A stretch of 64,000 nucleotides of DNA from Amoebidium appalachense (taxonomy: Eukaryota > Ichthyosporea). Where the stretch lies: contig CAVNZM010000006.1 of assembly GCA_963693365.1 (NCBI GenBank), positions 10,850,001 to 10,914,000 of the forward strand, given 5' to 3'. The notes under the pieces were generated by a model, which was given only the letters and a program-made list of their open reading frames with translations, made no database searches and was not told where the DNA came from. Below, piece after piece: positions 14,103 to 27,927 of the stretch (its first letter is position 1; each line of letters starts with the position of its first letter). The position numbers and the translations under genes were made by a program.

Positions 14103-14496
14103 TCGCGCTCTCCTGCCTGTGGGCCTGATGCTGCTCTTGTCTTTTTTCTCTTTTTTTTTTTCTTCTTTTTCTTTTTTGGGGGGACGGAAGGGGGGGGGTT
14201 TGGGGGGGGAGGGGGCAGGGTTATGTTTTTATGGGGTTGTGTCCCTGGACAGGCCAATCATAGACCTAATCGGGAATACGGCCCCTTGATTGCATTACAC
14301 GTGCATCCTTGTGTTCAACAACCTGCCCAGCAGTGAGCCAGAGTATTGTGAATGCCCATCACAACCTTACACGCCTACCCCCCAGTGGCTCAAGATGGTG
14401 GTGCACAACATTGCAAACTCGGGCAAGTTCAGCTCAGACCGCACCATCCGCGAGTATGCAAAGGACATCTGGGGTGCAAAGTGCCTGTGTGATTGA
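1752..14496 (+). CDS. Glycogen phosphorylase, 19 exons, 867 aa
   Basis: The enzyme releases glucose-1-phosphate from glycogen in the cytosol (GT35 family, pyridoxal phosphate dependent). Exons: 1752-1970, 2142-2258, 2637-2738, 3841-3919, 5159-5364, 5816-5960, 6378-6460, 7917-8111, 8495-8611, 9546-9658, 10215-10337, 10805-10868, 11138-11281, 11574-11733, 12078-12199, 12576-12734, 13364-13549, 13884-14042 and 14386-14496. They total 2604 nt and every junction phase closes. Visible motifs are the phospho-serine site RKQISLRG (Ser46), [14 protein letters not shown] near the animal AMP site, active-site [25 protein letters not shown], and the PLP site [10 protein letters not shown] (Lys714). The N-terminus has about 32 extra Pro/Ala/Ser-rich residues compared with the vertebrate enzymes. 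The weakest boundary is the donor GTACTG after 5364. Family identity is essentially certain. Confidence 0.96.
3002..3110. repeat. T(n) then G-rich tract in phosphorylase intron 3
   Basis: A run of about 30 T passes into a G-dominated stretch. It is one of many T-to-G composite tracts in the window. The rest of the 1.1 kb intron (2739-3840) is G-rich, with no exon-like sequence. Confidence 0.8.
4056..5150. repeat. Microsatellite block filling phosphorylase intron 4
   Basis: The block contains C24-T-C42 running directly into (AC)n at 4056-4136. G28 lies at about 4211, then (GT)n into G at 4249-4310. C-rich and (AC)n/(ACCC)n sequence continues to the acceptor at 5158. The G and C runs are mutually complementary and could pair in the transcript. 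Confidence 0.85.
5535..5621. repeat. G run facing a C run in phosphorylase intron 5
   Basis: A G run of about 24 nt and a C run of about 32 nt are separated by roughly 30 nt. They form a potential perfect G:C hairpin inside the 451-nt intron. Confidence 0.75.
6521..6911. mobile_element. Non-autonomous element with about 38-bp terminal inverted repeats (phosphorylase intron 7)
   Basis: The left arm 6521-6558 and the right arm 6874-6911 are inverted copies with about four mismatches. The inner 22 bp, containing CTCCCATTTTAGCGTC, match perfectly. The 315-bp interior has no coding capacity. This is MITE-like structure, but no target-site duplication was identified, so the superfamily is unknown and the exact ends are uncertain. 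Confidence 0.55.
7010..7260. repeat. C(n) and (AC)n tracts in phosphorylase intron 7
   Basis: Two long C blocks (about 7010-7066 and 7167-7202) are each followed by AC-rich sequence. They separate the two inverted-repeat elements of this intron. Confidence 0.8.
7263..7798. mobile_element. 536-bp element with 15-bp perfect terminal inverted repeats
   Basis: The ends AGCATGAATTCGCTT (7263-7277) and its exact reverse complement (7784-7798) bound an AT-rich interior. The interior holds further inverted similarity, including TGATTGG and ACGTCA on both sides. C tracts sit immediately outside both ends, which would hide a target duplication made of C residues. It contains no transposase and is MITE-like of unknown superfamily. 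Confidence 0.55.
8636..8855. repeat. (AC)n with (CG)n cores, phosphorylase intron 9
   Basis: Alternating purine-pyrimidine sequence with two GCGCGC cores (about 8748-8771) inside (AC)n. This is the classic Z-DNA-forming pattern. Confidence 0.8.
9188..9545. repeat. Roughly 350-bp (AC)n/(GC)n tract ending at the exon 10 acceptor
   Basis: Near-continuous (AC)n carries a 34-nt (GC)n core at about 9395-9428. It runs straight into the acceptor ACACCAG at 9545, so the microsatellite replaces the usual pyrimidine tract. Confidence 0.85.
9932..10112. repeat. Tandem duplication of an 89-bp unit
   Basis: A unit beginning ACCAGAT at 9932 is repeated from 10021 with only a handful of substitutions. Both copies share CATGAGCATACGTGGTGAAC. 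It lies in phosphorylase intron 10 and is not microsatellite-like. Confidence 0.75.
10395..10760. repeat. T(n)-G(n) and (GT)n/(GC)n block in phosphorylase intron 11
   Basis: A T-rich stretch passes into G runs (about 10420-10505). A (GT)n tract with GCGCGC cores (10579-10660) follows, then (GT)n running into G (10698-10760). Confidence 0.8.
11282..11555. repeat. (GT)n-G(n) and (GCGT)n block filling phosphorylase intron 13
   Basis: The donor itself is the first GT of a (GT)n tract that becomes a G run. A second G-rich block at about 11429-11469 and a (GCGT)n array of about 50 nt follow before the acceptor at 11573. Confidence 0.8.
12333..12460. repeat. (GT)n with CTGCCTGT variants, phosphorylase intron 15
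   Basis: (GT)n of about 60 nt, followed by several interspersed CTGCCTGT or CTGTCTGT units. Confidence 0.7.
12892..13363. repeat. C(n), (AC)n and (ACCC)n block filling phosphorylase intron 16
   Basis: Repeated C(n) blocks each run into (AC)n, with a GCATGCATGCATAC patch at about 13000. The final (AC)n ends in the exon 17 acceptor at 13363. Confidence 0.8.
13550..13883. repeat. Phosphorylase intron 17: GT, G40, C-rich, (AC)n in mirror-complementary order
   Basis: This 334-nt intron opens with a GT-rich donor. A (GT)n to G(n) tract follows (about 13597-13648), then C-rich sequence (13735-13765) and (AC)n of about 70 nt ending in CAG. The order makes the two halves complementary, so the intron could fold into one long hairpin. 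Confidence 0.8.
14043..14210. repeat. (GT)n starting at the exon 18 donor, then T(n) and G(n)
   Basis: The donor is the first dinucleotide of about 29 GT repeats. T-rich and G-rich tracts follow to about 14210. Confidence 0.8.
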
Positions 14497-15000
14497 CCCA
14501 ATTCGGCCCGTATACGACCCTATGTTGTTGAAGCCGTACCATTTGGTGCTTTTCATTATGCCTTCTAATATTAGGCAGTCTCGAAGTATAACATGCAGTT
14601 AGGTTTTGGTTAGTGCTAGCCAGTTGTGGTGTCCGGCACATATAGCGCTGTGTATCTATGCAGCCTAATGATTGGCTGGTCCGTTTTGATATCCGATTCA
14701 GATCTAGGCGGTTGTTTGTATGTACATATTTTGTTTTTTCGGTGAAGTATTGGGCTGTGTGGCCTTATATGGCGTAAAAGTGACGCAAAGGATCATTTTG
14801 CCAACCTTTCCATGTGGCTATTTTTCGTTAATGGGTGTTTCTTCAAGGGACATGGCAAAATAAACAAAAAAGGTAGTGAAACCATGTCTAAACTGGCAAT
14901 GCGGGTCCGAGGTAGCTATTGTCACAGCTGAGGGGTTGGTTGCCTCCCGTCACGTCGATTTAGGGTTGTGTAAGTCAATGTGTGTGTATGTGGACAGGGG

Positions 15001-15033
<33 letters not shown>

Positions 15034-15541
15034 TGGAGAGGGGCGAGATCTACTGAGAGAGAGGAACAGAGCGAGTGAGAGAGAGAGAGATAGAGGAAGA
15101 TTCACAAAGAGAGAGGTATGGAACGAAAGAGAGAGCACGGGGTAGCTGGTGAATGAGAGAGAGGGGGAGAAGGAAACTCTTCGGAAGGGTGTGTGATAGA
15201 CTCAGGAATTAGTTACGGACCATGTATATGTGATCCAGCCCTGCGCGACGTTTGAATAGCTATCTGTACAGTTACGTGTATAGAATAATTAGGGCTGCAT
15301 ATGGCCGGCCATATGCCCCCCCCCCCTCGGAGTCCCCCCGGGACACACACACACACACGCCACCCCTCCACGACGCGGTCTGAGATCTCCTCCTTTTGAA
15401 TAGTTTTCTTCGTTGTTTAGGCGTTTTTGTTTTAGCCACCTCGAAGGCTTAGGATTTGGGTGACTGGGATGGGTGGGTTTGAGGGTTTTGATGGTGGTAG
15501 TGTGTGTGTGTGTGGCCCAGTGACTTTTTTTTTTTTTTTTT

Positions 15542-15572
<31 letters not shown>

Positions 15573-15597
15573 GGGGGAGGGTTGTGTGTTTGTGTGT

Positions 15598-15648
<51 letters not shown>

Positions 15649-15875
15649 AGGCCCGGCCCCGGATCCCTCGTTTTCATCTGAACTTGACACTATCGAGGGC
15701 AACAACAACTTCCGGGTCCCACCTGAGCTAATATCGAGGTGGTGTGACATCCGAAACTTTCGAACTGCGCTGTCCGCAGTCTCAGCAGCAACGGTCTCGC
15801 GGGGGTGGGGCTAGGCACTAGCACGCACAGTTGCAAATCTATTTTACACTGTAATATACACGGTGTGTCGGCAGC
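14497..15875 (+). other. Phosphorylase 3' region and intergenic spacer
   Basis: An AATAAA at 14859-14864, about 360 nt after the stop, is a plausible polyadenylation signal for the phosphorylase. Beyond it lie a G run (15000-15032), a GA-rich patch and a T(n)-G(n)-(GT)n-G(n) compound tract (15521-15648). The last 200 nt before 15876 should hold the MIC10 promoter, but no TATA or CCAAT element was recognised. Confidence 0.4.
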
Positions 15876-19934
<4,059 letters not shown>

Positions 19935-20924
19935 GCGTGTGGCACTGCACAAAGGCTCCTAGCAATTCCTTTTGATCGTTGTGGACCTTTGGTTGCTCTG
20001 CTTCTTCTTTTTTCACTCTCGTATTGACTCTACGATCTCCTTGTCTTTCCCTCCCATATTTAATCCTTTTTCTCCTTTTCCTCGCTCTCTTGTGTTTGTG
20101 TATTGTCGTGGTGTTAGTGAGTGCTTGTGTGGTGTGTCTGGGCGTGTGGGGAAAGGGGGAGGGGAGGAGGACTCCTGGAGCGGTTTGTAGAGAAGTGTAC
20201 ATATATATTGACGAAGAATCGACATGTTGCCGACGACTCTGAACTACCGGTTAATCAATACATCATGTATGATATACCGTGGGTCAGATCATGACGGTCT
20301 GAACGCGCAATCAAACACATGTGCACAGTGTAACACGACTTTCTCTGCTCTTCCCTTTTTTGAGGGGCAGGCCGGCTGCGGTACACAAGCTTTTATTGTT
20401 TAGAGATGTGGTGGCCAGCGCCTCTAACGGTTCATAACCTTCGACTCAGACTGAGTTCGGTGAGTTCTGAGCCACATAGGCTCATTGGGCCAAGTAAGAA
20501 GGTATGCGATCATTGAAAGACACAAAACATAAACGTCGTTCGGTCGTCATGCAAGCCTTTCCAGTTTAGGCCCTTTAGGGGTGGGAGAAAGTGGTAACCA
20601 TCCAATGGGACGAAGGCATGGCTCCAGGCCACACCCGCGTCCCATTGGGTGCAGGAGAGGGGGTGCAAACCAACAAGAAGAGTAGTGCAAATTTTGCAAA
20701 ATAGAATGGAGGGAAGGTACTGGTGGAAAACAACAGCCAATCAGAAGAAGAGCCACCACCCATGTGCACACCCTAGAATAACCATATATAGTTATCTTGG
20801 TTACTGATGTCTGCTCCTAATAATACTGTACACCCACACAACCGTCTTAGTATTTTTCGCACTTATATTTGCCCTTCGTCTGAATACGGGTTGCCCTTAC
20901 TAGCTATGGCACCCCCTGATACCG
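19935..20924. other. Intergenic, no gene seen
   Basis: The MIC10 3' UTR presumably starts here, but no AATAAA was found nearby. No reading frame with splice support or recognisable motif is present on either strand. Confidence 0.35.
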
Positions 20925-21960
20925 GATAATGTCATCCAATCACTAGAGGATTTCCACTACACAACGTGTTGTACGCTTCTTAAGCTTACTGGTCTTTCTA
21001 CACTTATCCCTAGACGCCTTTTCGATTCTCTATATGCACTCACACCACCATCACAACGCGTACACGAATTAGCCCTTAAATTTCACCAGCACATCACCCG
21101 CCTGTCCGCATGTGCCCCAGACCACCCACTGTTCCGGCTACACGCATCCCCGCTAGACTCGCCCCTCAGTACGTCTTCTCGTGTGCACCGGCGTACCTCG
21201 TCTCTGCCTGCTATGCGGAATGGCTGGCAACCCAACCGGAGGTACAGCTAGATCATAGTGTGAATATGAATAGTTTTAAGTCTATGGCTGATAGATATCT
21301 TTTTACTCTACGAGTTGAGTTCCTTCCTGTGTTAGGACCGCAAAAACACCGGTCAACGTTAACTGCTAGTAGCATATATGGCGGATACGGTTAGAGAGTC
21401 TCGTTCCTACATAGATTCGTTAAACGTTTATTCGTAATTAATGTGGTATCGTGTAAAAGCGCAAAGATGATCATGTCTTGGCGGTGTAATCAGTTTCTGG
21501 TGTCTCCTGCTCTTATGTGTAATATGTGTGGGGGGCGATTTACTCGCGGATGCATATATATCTATCAATAAGTGTGATCATGACCTGTACATTTTAGCTA
21601 ACGTAATAGAACCGGAGGTTATGGGCGGTTTTATTCTCTTTGCCGCCTCCCTTCCTCATTATATTCGTTTTAAAATGACTATTATAGATCACCTTATAAT
21701 GCTGCACAATAGGATATTGTGATAGTGCCACAGGCTTATGTAACATTCTTTCGGAGCTACCAATGCTACAAATTTTAGCCTCTGCTTATCCATAATGTGA
21801 TAAACTATAGGGTTGTCGTATGCATGCTACGACTGCGCTAGATGTTACTTAGCATGTACATATGTCACCAGCTGCATTTGATTGGCTGCGCTGGAAAACG
21901 TAGTAGGCCGTCGAGTGAGGCTGGGCCCCAGACAGGGTCCACGGCAATAAATAGTGTTTC
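20925..21960 (+). mobile_element. Non-LTR retrotransposon fragment (copy 2)
   Basis: An open frame of about 103 codons at 20925-21237 contains LSTLIPRRLFDSLYAL and ALKFHQHITRLSACAPDHPL. This is the arrangement seen C-terminal to reverse transcriptases of non-LTR elements (a helix with L-x-KFH, then HPL). Frameshifts follow, then a CNMCGG zinc-knuckle-like piece at about 21515. Next come the GFILFAASLPHYIRFKMT block and an AATAAA at 21946. The element is dead. The RT assignment rests on motif shape only. Confidence 0.45.
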
Positions 21961-22307
21961 CTAATAACATGGTCAAAGACTGAGTCAGCTTGGCCGGCGC
22001 AGCGCGCGCTTCATCTTGTCTCCGGACAATGCTATCAAGTTGGTGTCCGATCGGATATCGATCAAGGCCGATGTCGATCCGTCAGTCACGTAGGCTGTGC
22101 ACATGCTGCCCCAAGCAAAAAAAAATAAAAATGAGAAACGACAAAATGCAAGGGCCGTCTATGTAAGAAAAATCTTGGTTGCCGAGGACTGCCGCCGTGT
22201 GGGGAGATTTAGACACTGAATAAAAGCTAGGAAGAACGCTGTGTTATGTGTACAACACAACAATCTTGTGTGCGGTAACAAATAGGTATCGCATGTGTAC
22301 ACATTGT

Positions 22308-22692
22308 CAGGGTTGACCAGCCTAACCGTATGGCCCTTGGGCCAATCGTAACGGACTATTTCTTAATCGTAAGCGGGGGTTCTTGTGGAGAGTTCAGCCC
22401 CGTCAAAAACGCCCCTCCAGTCAACAATTCCAAAATGCGCATTTTTACAGTTTGAGTATTGCAGGATTACAGGCCCTGAGCACTGGTCGGGGCTCGATAT
22501 TGCACAGCAAGAGAGCTGCAGATAGGTTGTTGAACAGAAATACTGAAAAAATAGGCAAGATTAGATAGTCTGAGCATATTTTACGCTAAACACCTGATAC
22601 GAAAGCTGTTACGACGGCACCCCAACCTTATTCGTATCGGGGTCTCTCGTTAATCGTAATTATGACGATTTTCATTCGTAATCCCTACCCTG
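22308..22692 (+). mobile_element. hAT-like MITE, copy 1
   Basis: This 385-bp element begins CAGGGTTG and ends CTACCCTG. It is an inverted-orientation homologue of 42977-43386: both hold GATACGAAAGCTGTTACGAC-type sequence and AACGAGAGACCCCGATACG on opposite strands. An 8-bp direct repeat, GTACACAT, lies right after the 3' end and 3 bp before the 5' end, consistent with a slightly eroded hAT target duplication. It has no transposase. Confidence 0.65.
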
Positions 22693-22939
22693 GTACACAT
22701 GAGATAGCGGTGATCAGCTATTGGCGGGTTCTATTCAATCGCTCACAATCGCATTCCAAAGTATAAAGCCTTGATAGACTGGTTTAGAAATGTTTTTTTT
22801 CAAATTCTGCCTAAAGTATACACTAACCTTATATGGCTCACCTACACCGGAGCAATTCGAATCTTGTGATTGGTTTGTACGCTTGGTCGTGGAATTCATG
22901 TATTGGGAGGTTGCTAAATGAACTTCAGTTTTTTCAGAT

Positions 22940-23017
22940 GAGGTCGCATGGAAACCAGGGAGGGTGCAGTAGAAACCAGCTGGTTTCCCCCCATCCTCCC
23001 GGTTTCCATGCGACCTC
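22940..23017. repeat. Long imperfect palindrome
   Basis: The left arm starts GAGGTCGCATGGAAACC and the right arm is its inverted copy ending GGTTTCCATGCGACCTC. The first 17 bp match perfectly and the inner part is imperfect. It could extrude as a hairpin. Confidence 0.75.
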
Positions 23018-23176
23018 GACAAATTTTCTAAAAACCCATCGCACTAGACTATTGGCGATGTGTCCAAACTGACAAACTGACTGTGTTTGCCCTTTATATA
23101 CCCGCTCGACTGCGTTGAGATTGTCACAATCGAGAACATGTTAAAAACTGATCCGCAAATGTGCACGGCGTGTTTC

Positions 23177-23584
23177 GGAAGCTAGCATATAAAGGGGCAA
23201 AATGGCATTCAGTCTGCATCATAAAAACTACGAGCACTCAAATTCCTTTCTCACACCACAACACCACAATGGCTCAGAAGCGCGCCGCCCCAATCGTCCT
23301 CTCCGAAGACGTTACCAACAAAATTCCGAAATCTGCCGACCAAAAGCAGGGCGTTGACAAATACAGGAGCAACAAATCGAACCATCACAGTTGACAGTGC
23401 AGGAGGTACACCTGTACTTGCCCCGGTGACCAATCACACGAATGTTTGCATTCCACAGACAACCAATCAAATCGAGAAAAGAACTACCAATCAAACATCA
23501 ATGAATGCAGCACTGCAGCAGTGCAGGCTGCTACGGATTTTTTCCGGGGTGCCACCGTACATGGAAACATCAATATTTATGTAA
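23177..23584 (+). pseudogene. Small TATA-associated ORF with a frame break, function unknown
   Basis: A TATA-like CATATAAAGG (about 23188) lies 80 nt upstream of an ATG at 23269. That ATG opens a 42-codon frame, starting MAQKRAAPIVLSEDVTNK and stopping at 23392-23394. From about 23354 a second frame (+1) stays open to 23584 with similar Thr/Asn-rich composition. This suggests either a frameshifted gene or an unrecognised tiny intron. It sits between the two long palindromes. The protein matches nothing I recognise, and chance cannot be excluded. Confidence 0.22.
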
Positions 23585-23773
23585 ATCAGCCTTTTGAAAC
23601 CCAGCAGGATAATAAGGAAAATTAAATATACAATACTTCACAAATAATATTTTTAGTGACTATGTAAACCAGACTGGTTCTGGATTATGCAAATAAATAC
23701 AGTAGACTAAGCGAGTTCTCGCGTACAAACCGGATCATATTTACCTCGGTCAGCTTGCCTTTGATAAATATCA

Positions 23774-23866
23774 GAGTTCACAGGCCTCGTCGGGTGGGTT
23801 CATGACCTCCGCACCTTCGGTGCGTCGGTCGACGTCATGAACCCACCCGACTCGGCCTGTGAACTC
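23774..23866. repeat. 93-bp near-perfect palindrome with a TTCG loop
   Basis: The arms start GAGTTCACAGGCC and end GGCCTGTGAACTC. They contain a second perfectly paired 17-bp block, GTCGGGTGGGTTCATGA. The centre is CGCACC-TTCG-GTGCG. As RNA or single-stranded DNA this would be a very stable hairpin. Confidence 0.8.
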
Positions 23867-23884
23867 CGATTTCGGCAGCTCGAC

Positions 23885-24672
23885 TCTTGATTTTTGCCTG
23901 TTCTCGCTACGAAATAGGCGCCGGACACCCCATGTTGCTTATACAAGAATTGCTTGTCGCTTTGTTTATCAAGTTATTTATTAATGGAGCAAAACCCCTT
24001 TTCTATTCAAATTATTGATTTTAAGCATTTATAAGCAGGATTTGGTAGATGACCGCCGATCACTCAACCCTTCATTTCGCCAGTTCGGCTGGCTGGGTCT
24101 CCCTTGGGCGAAGCAAACACATTTTTTTTTTTTTTTTGGTCTATACTCGGCCCGTGATCGTGTGGCCGTCTCGGATGATGTGTGTGGCAGTTCACAGTTC
24201 ACACGCATATGTATTACAAGTCGTACTCTTTTTTGTAGTCGGGCCTCCGGATCCAGAGCACGGGTAAATGTACGGTGGCATGTCATATATGTGTGCACGT
24301 TGCAAGAGACAGCAAGAGACCCGGAATTCGAACAAGAAGCAAAACCGGTTGGGTGCACAAGCAAAAGTTTACGCTAGAATTCACGGCGCCTTCGAAGCCA
24401 TTACCGAGAATTTTCTGCTAGCCACACCGCACAGTCCCATGCTAGGGGCTCGATAGAACAAGCTTGCCCACGTATACAGCCTTTTTAAAATATCTTTTTT
24501 TTGAGCGTTGAGGCTTGTCTCTGTCACAACTGCACCCGTGAGCTTGAGTTGCGCTTAGCTTCACCTACGTAGCAGCATCGTGACCCCGGTCCTGTTCAAG
24601 TTCGAGTCCTTGTCTATATCATACCGGGGACAAATGCAAACAGCTTCCAAATTGTAAACACAAAACGGCAAC
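23885..24672. other. Spacer upstream of the GPCR gene
   Basis: No gene was recognised. There are T runs at about 24123-24139. A 120-codon frame from 24015 lacks an ATG start and any motif. Confidence 0.35.
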
Positions 24673-26195
24673 ATGGGTTCATCATGGACCGAGTCGCAGC
24701 AGCTAGCCATAGACGTAACGGTGGCCATTAGTGGCACGCTGGGCTTTATTGGAGCCACCACCATGTTCATCATGGTCTGGCAGCTACCCCGCAGTGACAA
24801 ATACACCAGGCAGCACCTACTGCTTGCCTTGGCGGCGGTGGAGATGTTGGGCATAGCCGGCAAGGGCCTGGGCCGGTTTCCTGCCATGGCCTCAGACTCC
24901 TTGTGCATAGCACAGGTATGCAGAGTCACTACCCCTCGGGTTTTTCTTACTTTTTTACAGTGTCACCGTGTTGAACCACTTTCCCCTGCCTCGTTTTGCT
25001 GGCTTGACCCTTAAGCTTGGACGAAGGTCACAGGCTCTGTGGCCGCTGAACCTTACACAACCTCCAACCATTATCAAGGTCCAGTCAAGGTCCAGTCTAT
25101 GCCCTTCATCACACCCAACACACAAAATTTGTTCTTGCTCCGCAGGTCAGTCAGTGATGTCATTCATGCTGCACGCCCATGCGCACAGTACCCGCCTGCA
25201 TAGCCTCAGGTCCAGGTTGTCCATGCTGCACTGTCGCCGAGTGTGCCTGTGACATGATTCGTGACACTTTTGGCAGCCAACTAACAGGTCCTACACCGCA
25301 GGGTATCGTAATCCAGTTGGGTGCATCCTATGCCGTGATCATAGCAGCCCTAGCCACCGACACCCTCCTCAGGGTCTTCTTTCTGTGGAAGAACGAGGAG
25401 GCCAGCCGCCTGCTCAAGTGGTACCTGCTGGCTGCCGTGCTGCTGCCTGCTGTCAGCATCAGTGTCACCCTGCCCCTGGGCGCCGTAGGCAAAGCAGGGC
25501 CCTGGTGCTTCATCACAAACAAATACCCCACCCTGCGGCTGTGTGTGTTCTTTGTGCCCATCTGGACCGTCATGGCCTACTCGGCCATAGTCTCTGGGCT
25601 GCTCATCAAGCGCCTGCTGGACACGTGGAAGGCCGTGGGCCGGCCTGTGCAGACGTCAGCCATCCTGCAGGTGTCGTCGTGGTCTCTCGTTTACATCCTC
25701 ACCTGGTCTACGGCCACAGCAAACAGAGTGCAGCAGACCATGTACCCGGGCAAGCCCAGCTTCCCCCTGGTCATGCTCAACGTGGCCTTTATCCCCGCCC
25801 ACGGCTTCATCGACTTCCTCGTCTATGCCGTGCCTATCTGGTGGTCGCGTATGCGCCAGCGCAAGATACTGTCTGACCTGGCCACGTCCAGCAGCCAGAA
25901 CGGTCGGGTCACCATCACCTCCGGCAACAGTATGCTGCTGCTGCGGAAGGAGTCGTCGGAGGCTCTAAAGGCTAAGGGTCTGCGCAGTGGATCCTCACAG
26001 ACACTCACGGGGTCACGGCTATTGGCGTGCTCGACAGACACGGATTTCCCTGTACAACACACACAAGCGCCGTGTGGCAGTGCGGGGGTGATAGTGGAGA
26101 GGGACGAGGTTGATGGAGACAGGGTGGGGATGGTGGGCAAGGCGCTGGCAGCAAAGGACGGCCAGACACAGCCTAGTAGGTGGGGCCACGGTTGA
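24673..26195 (+). CDS. cAMP receptor-like (class E) seven-transmembrane GPCR, 2 exons, 378 aa
   Basis: This is a predicted plasma-membrane receptor coupled to heterotrimeric G proteins; its ligand is unknown. Exon 1 is 24673-24915 (81 codons) and exon 2 is 25302-26195, joined in phase 0. Seven hydrophobic segments are visible at about residues 12-36, 46-66, 82-110, 119-142, 160-187, 205-230 and 243-270. A candidate extracellular disulfide joins Cys78 (DSLCIAQ) and Cys150 (GPWCFITN). The WCF motif in the second extracellular loop, the basic short first intracellular loop (RSDKYTRQ) and LRLCVFFVPIW in segment 5 fit the cAR/cAR-like group known from Dictyostelium and some holozoans. The C-terminal tail of about 100 residues is Ser/Thr-rich, suitable for desensitising phosphorylation. 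GPR157-type receptors are a close alternative. Confidence 0.8.
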
Positions 26196-27300
26196 ACAGC
26201 AAAGGCCGGTCGTGGCTGAACATGGTTTGAGCACATCTGCATGCATGTATGAAACAGTAAACGTTGGCACGGCACACCGTGAGGCTAAACTTTTGTTATT
26301 GCAATGAATAGTTTGCAAAGTTTGGCACCCATAAACCGGAGAGACAGAGTTTCAACGCAAGGCCGAATGATACATGACCTTGGCTTTCTATGGCGTTAGC
26401 GCAAGGTGTACCGAGCACGTAGGGAAACGCCTTAAACTGAAACTATCACTACGGAGTATAGATGATGAATCCACTAATAATCATTCTTTATTATGGCGGA
26501 TGGAGAGCTGTGTCTTTTACAAGATGTTCATACTTGACATAGGCAATACATGATGAATGATGAGAAGTAATGTTGTGAGGCCAGCTGTTCGTGTTACAAA
26601 CAGTCAACTGTGTGCACTGGTACGTGAGTAAATGCGAAAAAAAACAATATCCCACCGACCAAGAAAGTGATGGACTCCTGAAGGCGTGGGCTTCATATGT
26701 ATATGTGTGAGAAAAAGTTCCGCTTTTGGGGGGCCGTGACGCACTGAGCCTGTGACCGGGAGCGGGAAATGGTGGAAAGTGGCTATGGAATATGTTCCCG
26801 TTCTAACAAAGGCTTTATTGAACTGTCTTTCCTCCCCCTCTCCCCCCCGGCGCCTTCAGCCCCACCCTGCCCTCGCCCGCCTATATATATCCTTGTGCAT
26901 GTACGAGTGCCGAGTGCAACGGTGACTCTACTTTGTCTGTTTGTGCCAGGTGTGTGCCTTGCAAATGAGCTCATTTATTTGCGTGCTTGAGTGTTACCAC
27001 GGTGCACTTGTGTGCGAGAACAGCGTCACCGTACCTGTGTTCCACTTTTGTGGCTCCGTGTGCCATTAACAAATTTGCTTTGTAGGCACTCGCTGTGTGA
27101 TTATACCACCAACCAGTATGGGTTTTACTGAAACGACGTCTCTTCGCCTGCATCTATGGACAACTATTGACCATTTCAACGCAGTCCATAAAGGACGCAA
27201 TAGCTACACTTAGTGTAATCCAGCACTTTGGCAGCACACCCTGACCTATGCACCATAACCGTTGACCTACTCCTAACAGTCCCCCCCCTCCCCCTCCCCC
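26196..27300. other. Intergenic, no gene seen
   Basis: Non-repetitive spacer. A TATATATA at about 26881 and short chance frames occur, with no splice-supported exon. Confidence 0.35.
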
Positions 27301-27339
27301 CCCCCCCCCTACCTAGGACACACACGACCGGGGGCCTTA

Positions 27340-27380
<41 letters not shown>

Positions 27381-27423
27381 TGTGTGTATGTGTATGTATC
27401 TGTGTGTGTGTGCGTGTGTGTGA

Positions 27424-27455
<32 letters not shown>

Positions 27456-27775
27456 CGCGCAAAAGGGAAAGAGAACGAGAAAGAGGAGAGAGAGAGAGGG
27501 GGAGTCTCTACTAGACTGTCAGAGAGAGAGCGAGCGAGAGAGAGAGAGGGGGGGGGGGGGGGAGAGGGAGAGAAAGAAGGGGGAGGGGGGGGAGGGAAGA
27601 GAGAGAGGGAGAGGGAGAGAGAGGGAGTATCTACTAGACTGTCAGAGAGAGGGAGAGAGAGGGAGAGAGAGAGAGAAAAGAGAGAGAGTGTGTGTGTATG
27701 TGCGTTCGTGCGTGTGCAAAGAGAGAGCGAGGGAGAGCGAGAGAGAGAGAGAGAAAAAAAAGAGGGGGGAGAGAG

Positions 27776-27806
<31 letters not shown>

Positions 27807-27864
27807 GGGGAGAGAATGAGAAGGAGGGGCGCGAGAGAGAGAGAGTTTCTTCTGGAATGTCAGA

Positions 27865-27927
<63 letters not shown>

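Noticed and set aside
24015-24377. 120-codon frame upstream of the GPCR
   Set aside because: It starts at TTG, includes a poly-Phe from a T run and has no recognisable domain.
24585-24620. B-box-like GTTCGAGTCC before the GPCR start
   Set aside because: No A box or cloverleaf. Probably chance within the 5' UTR.
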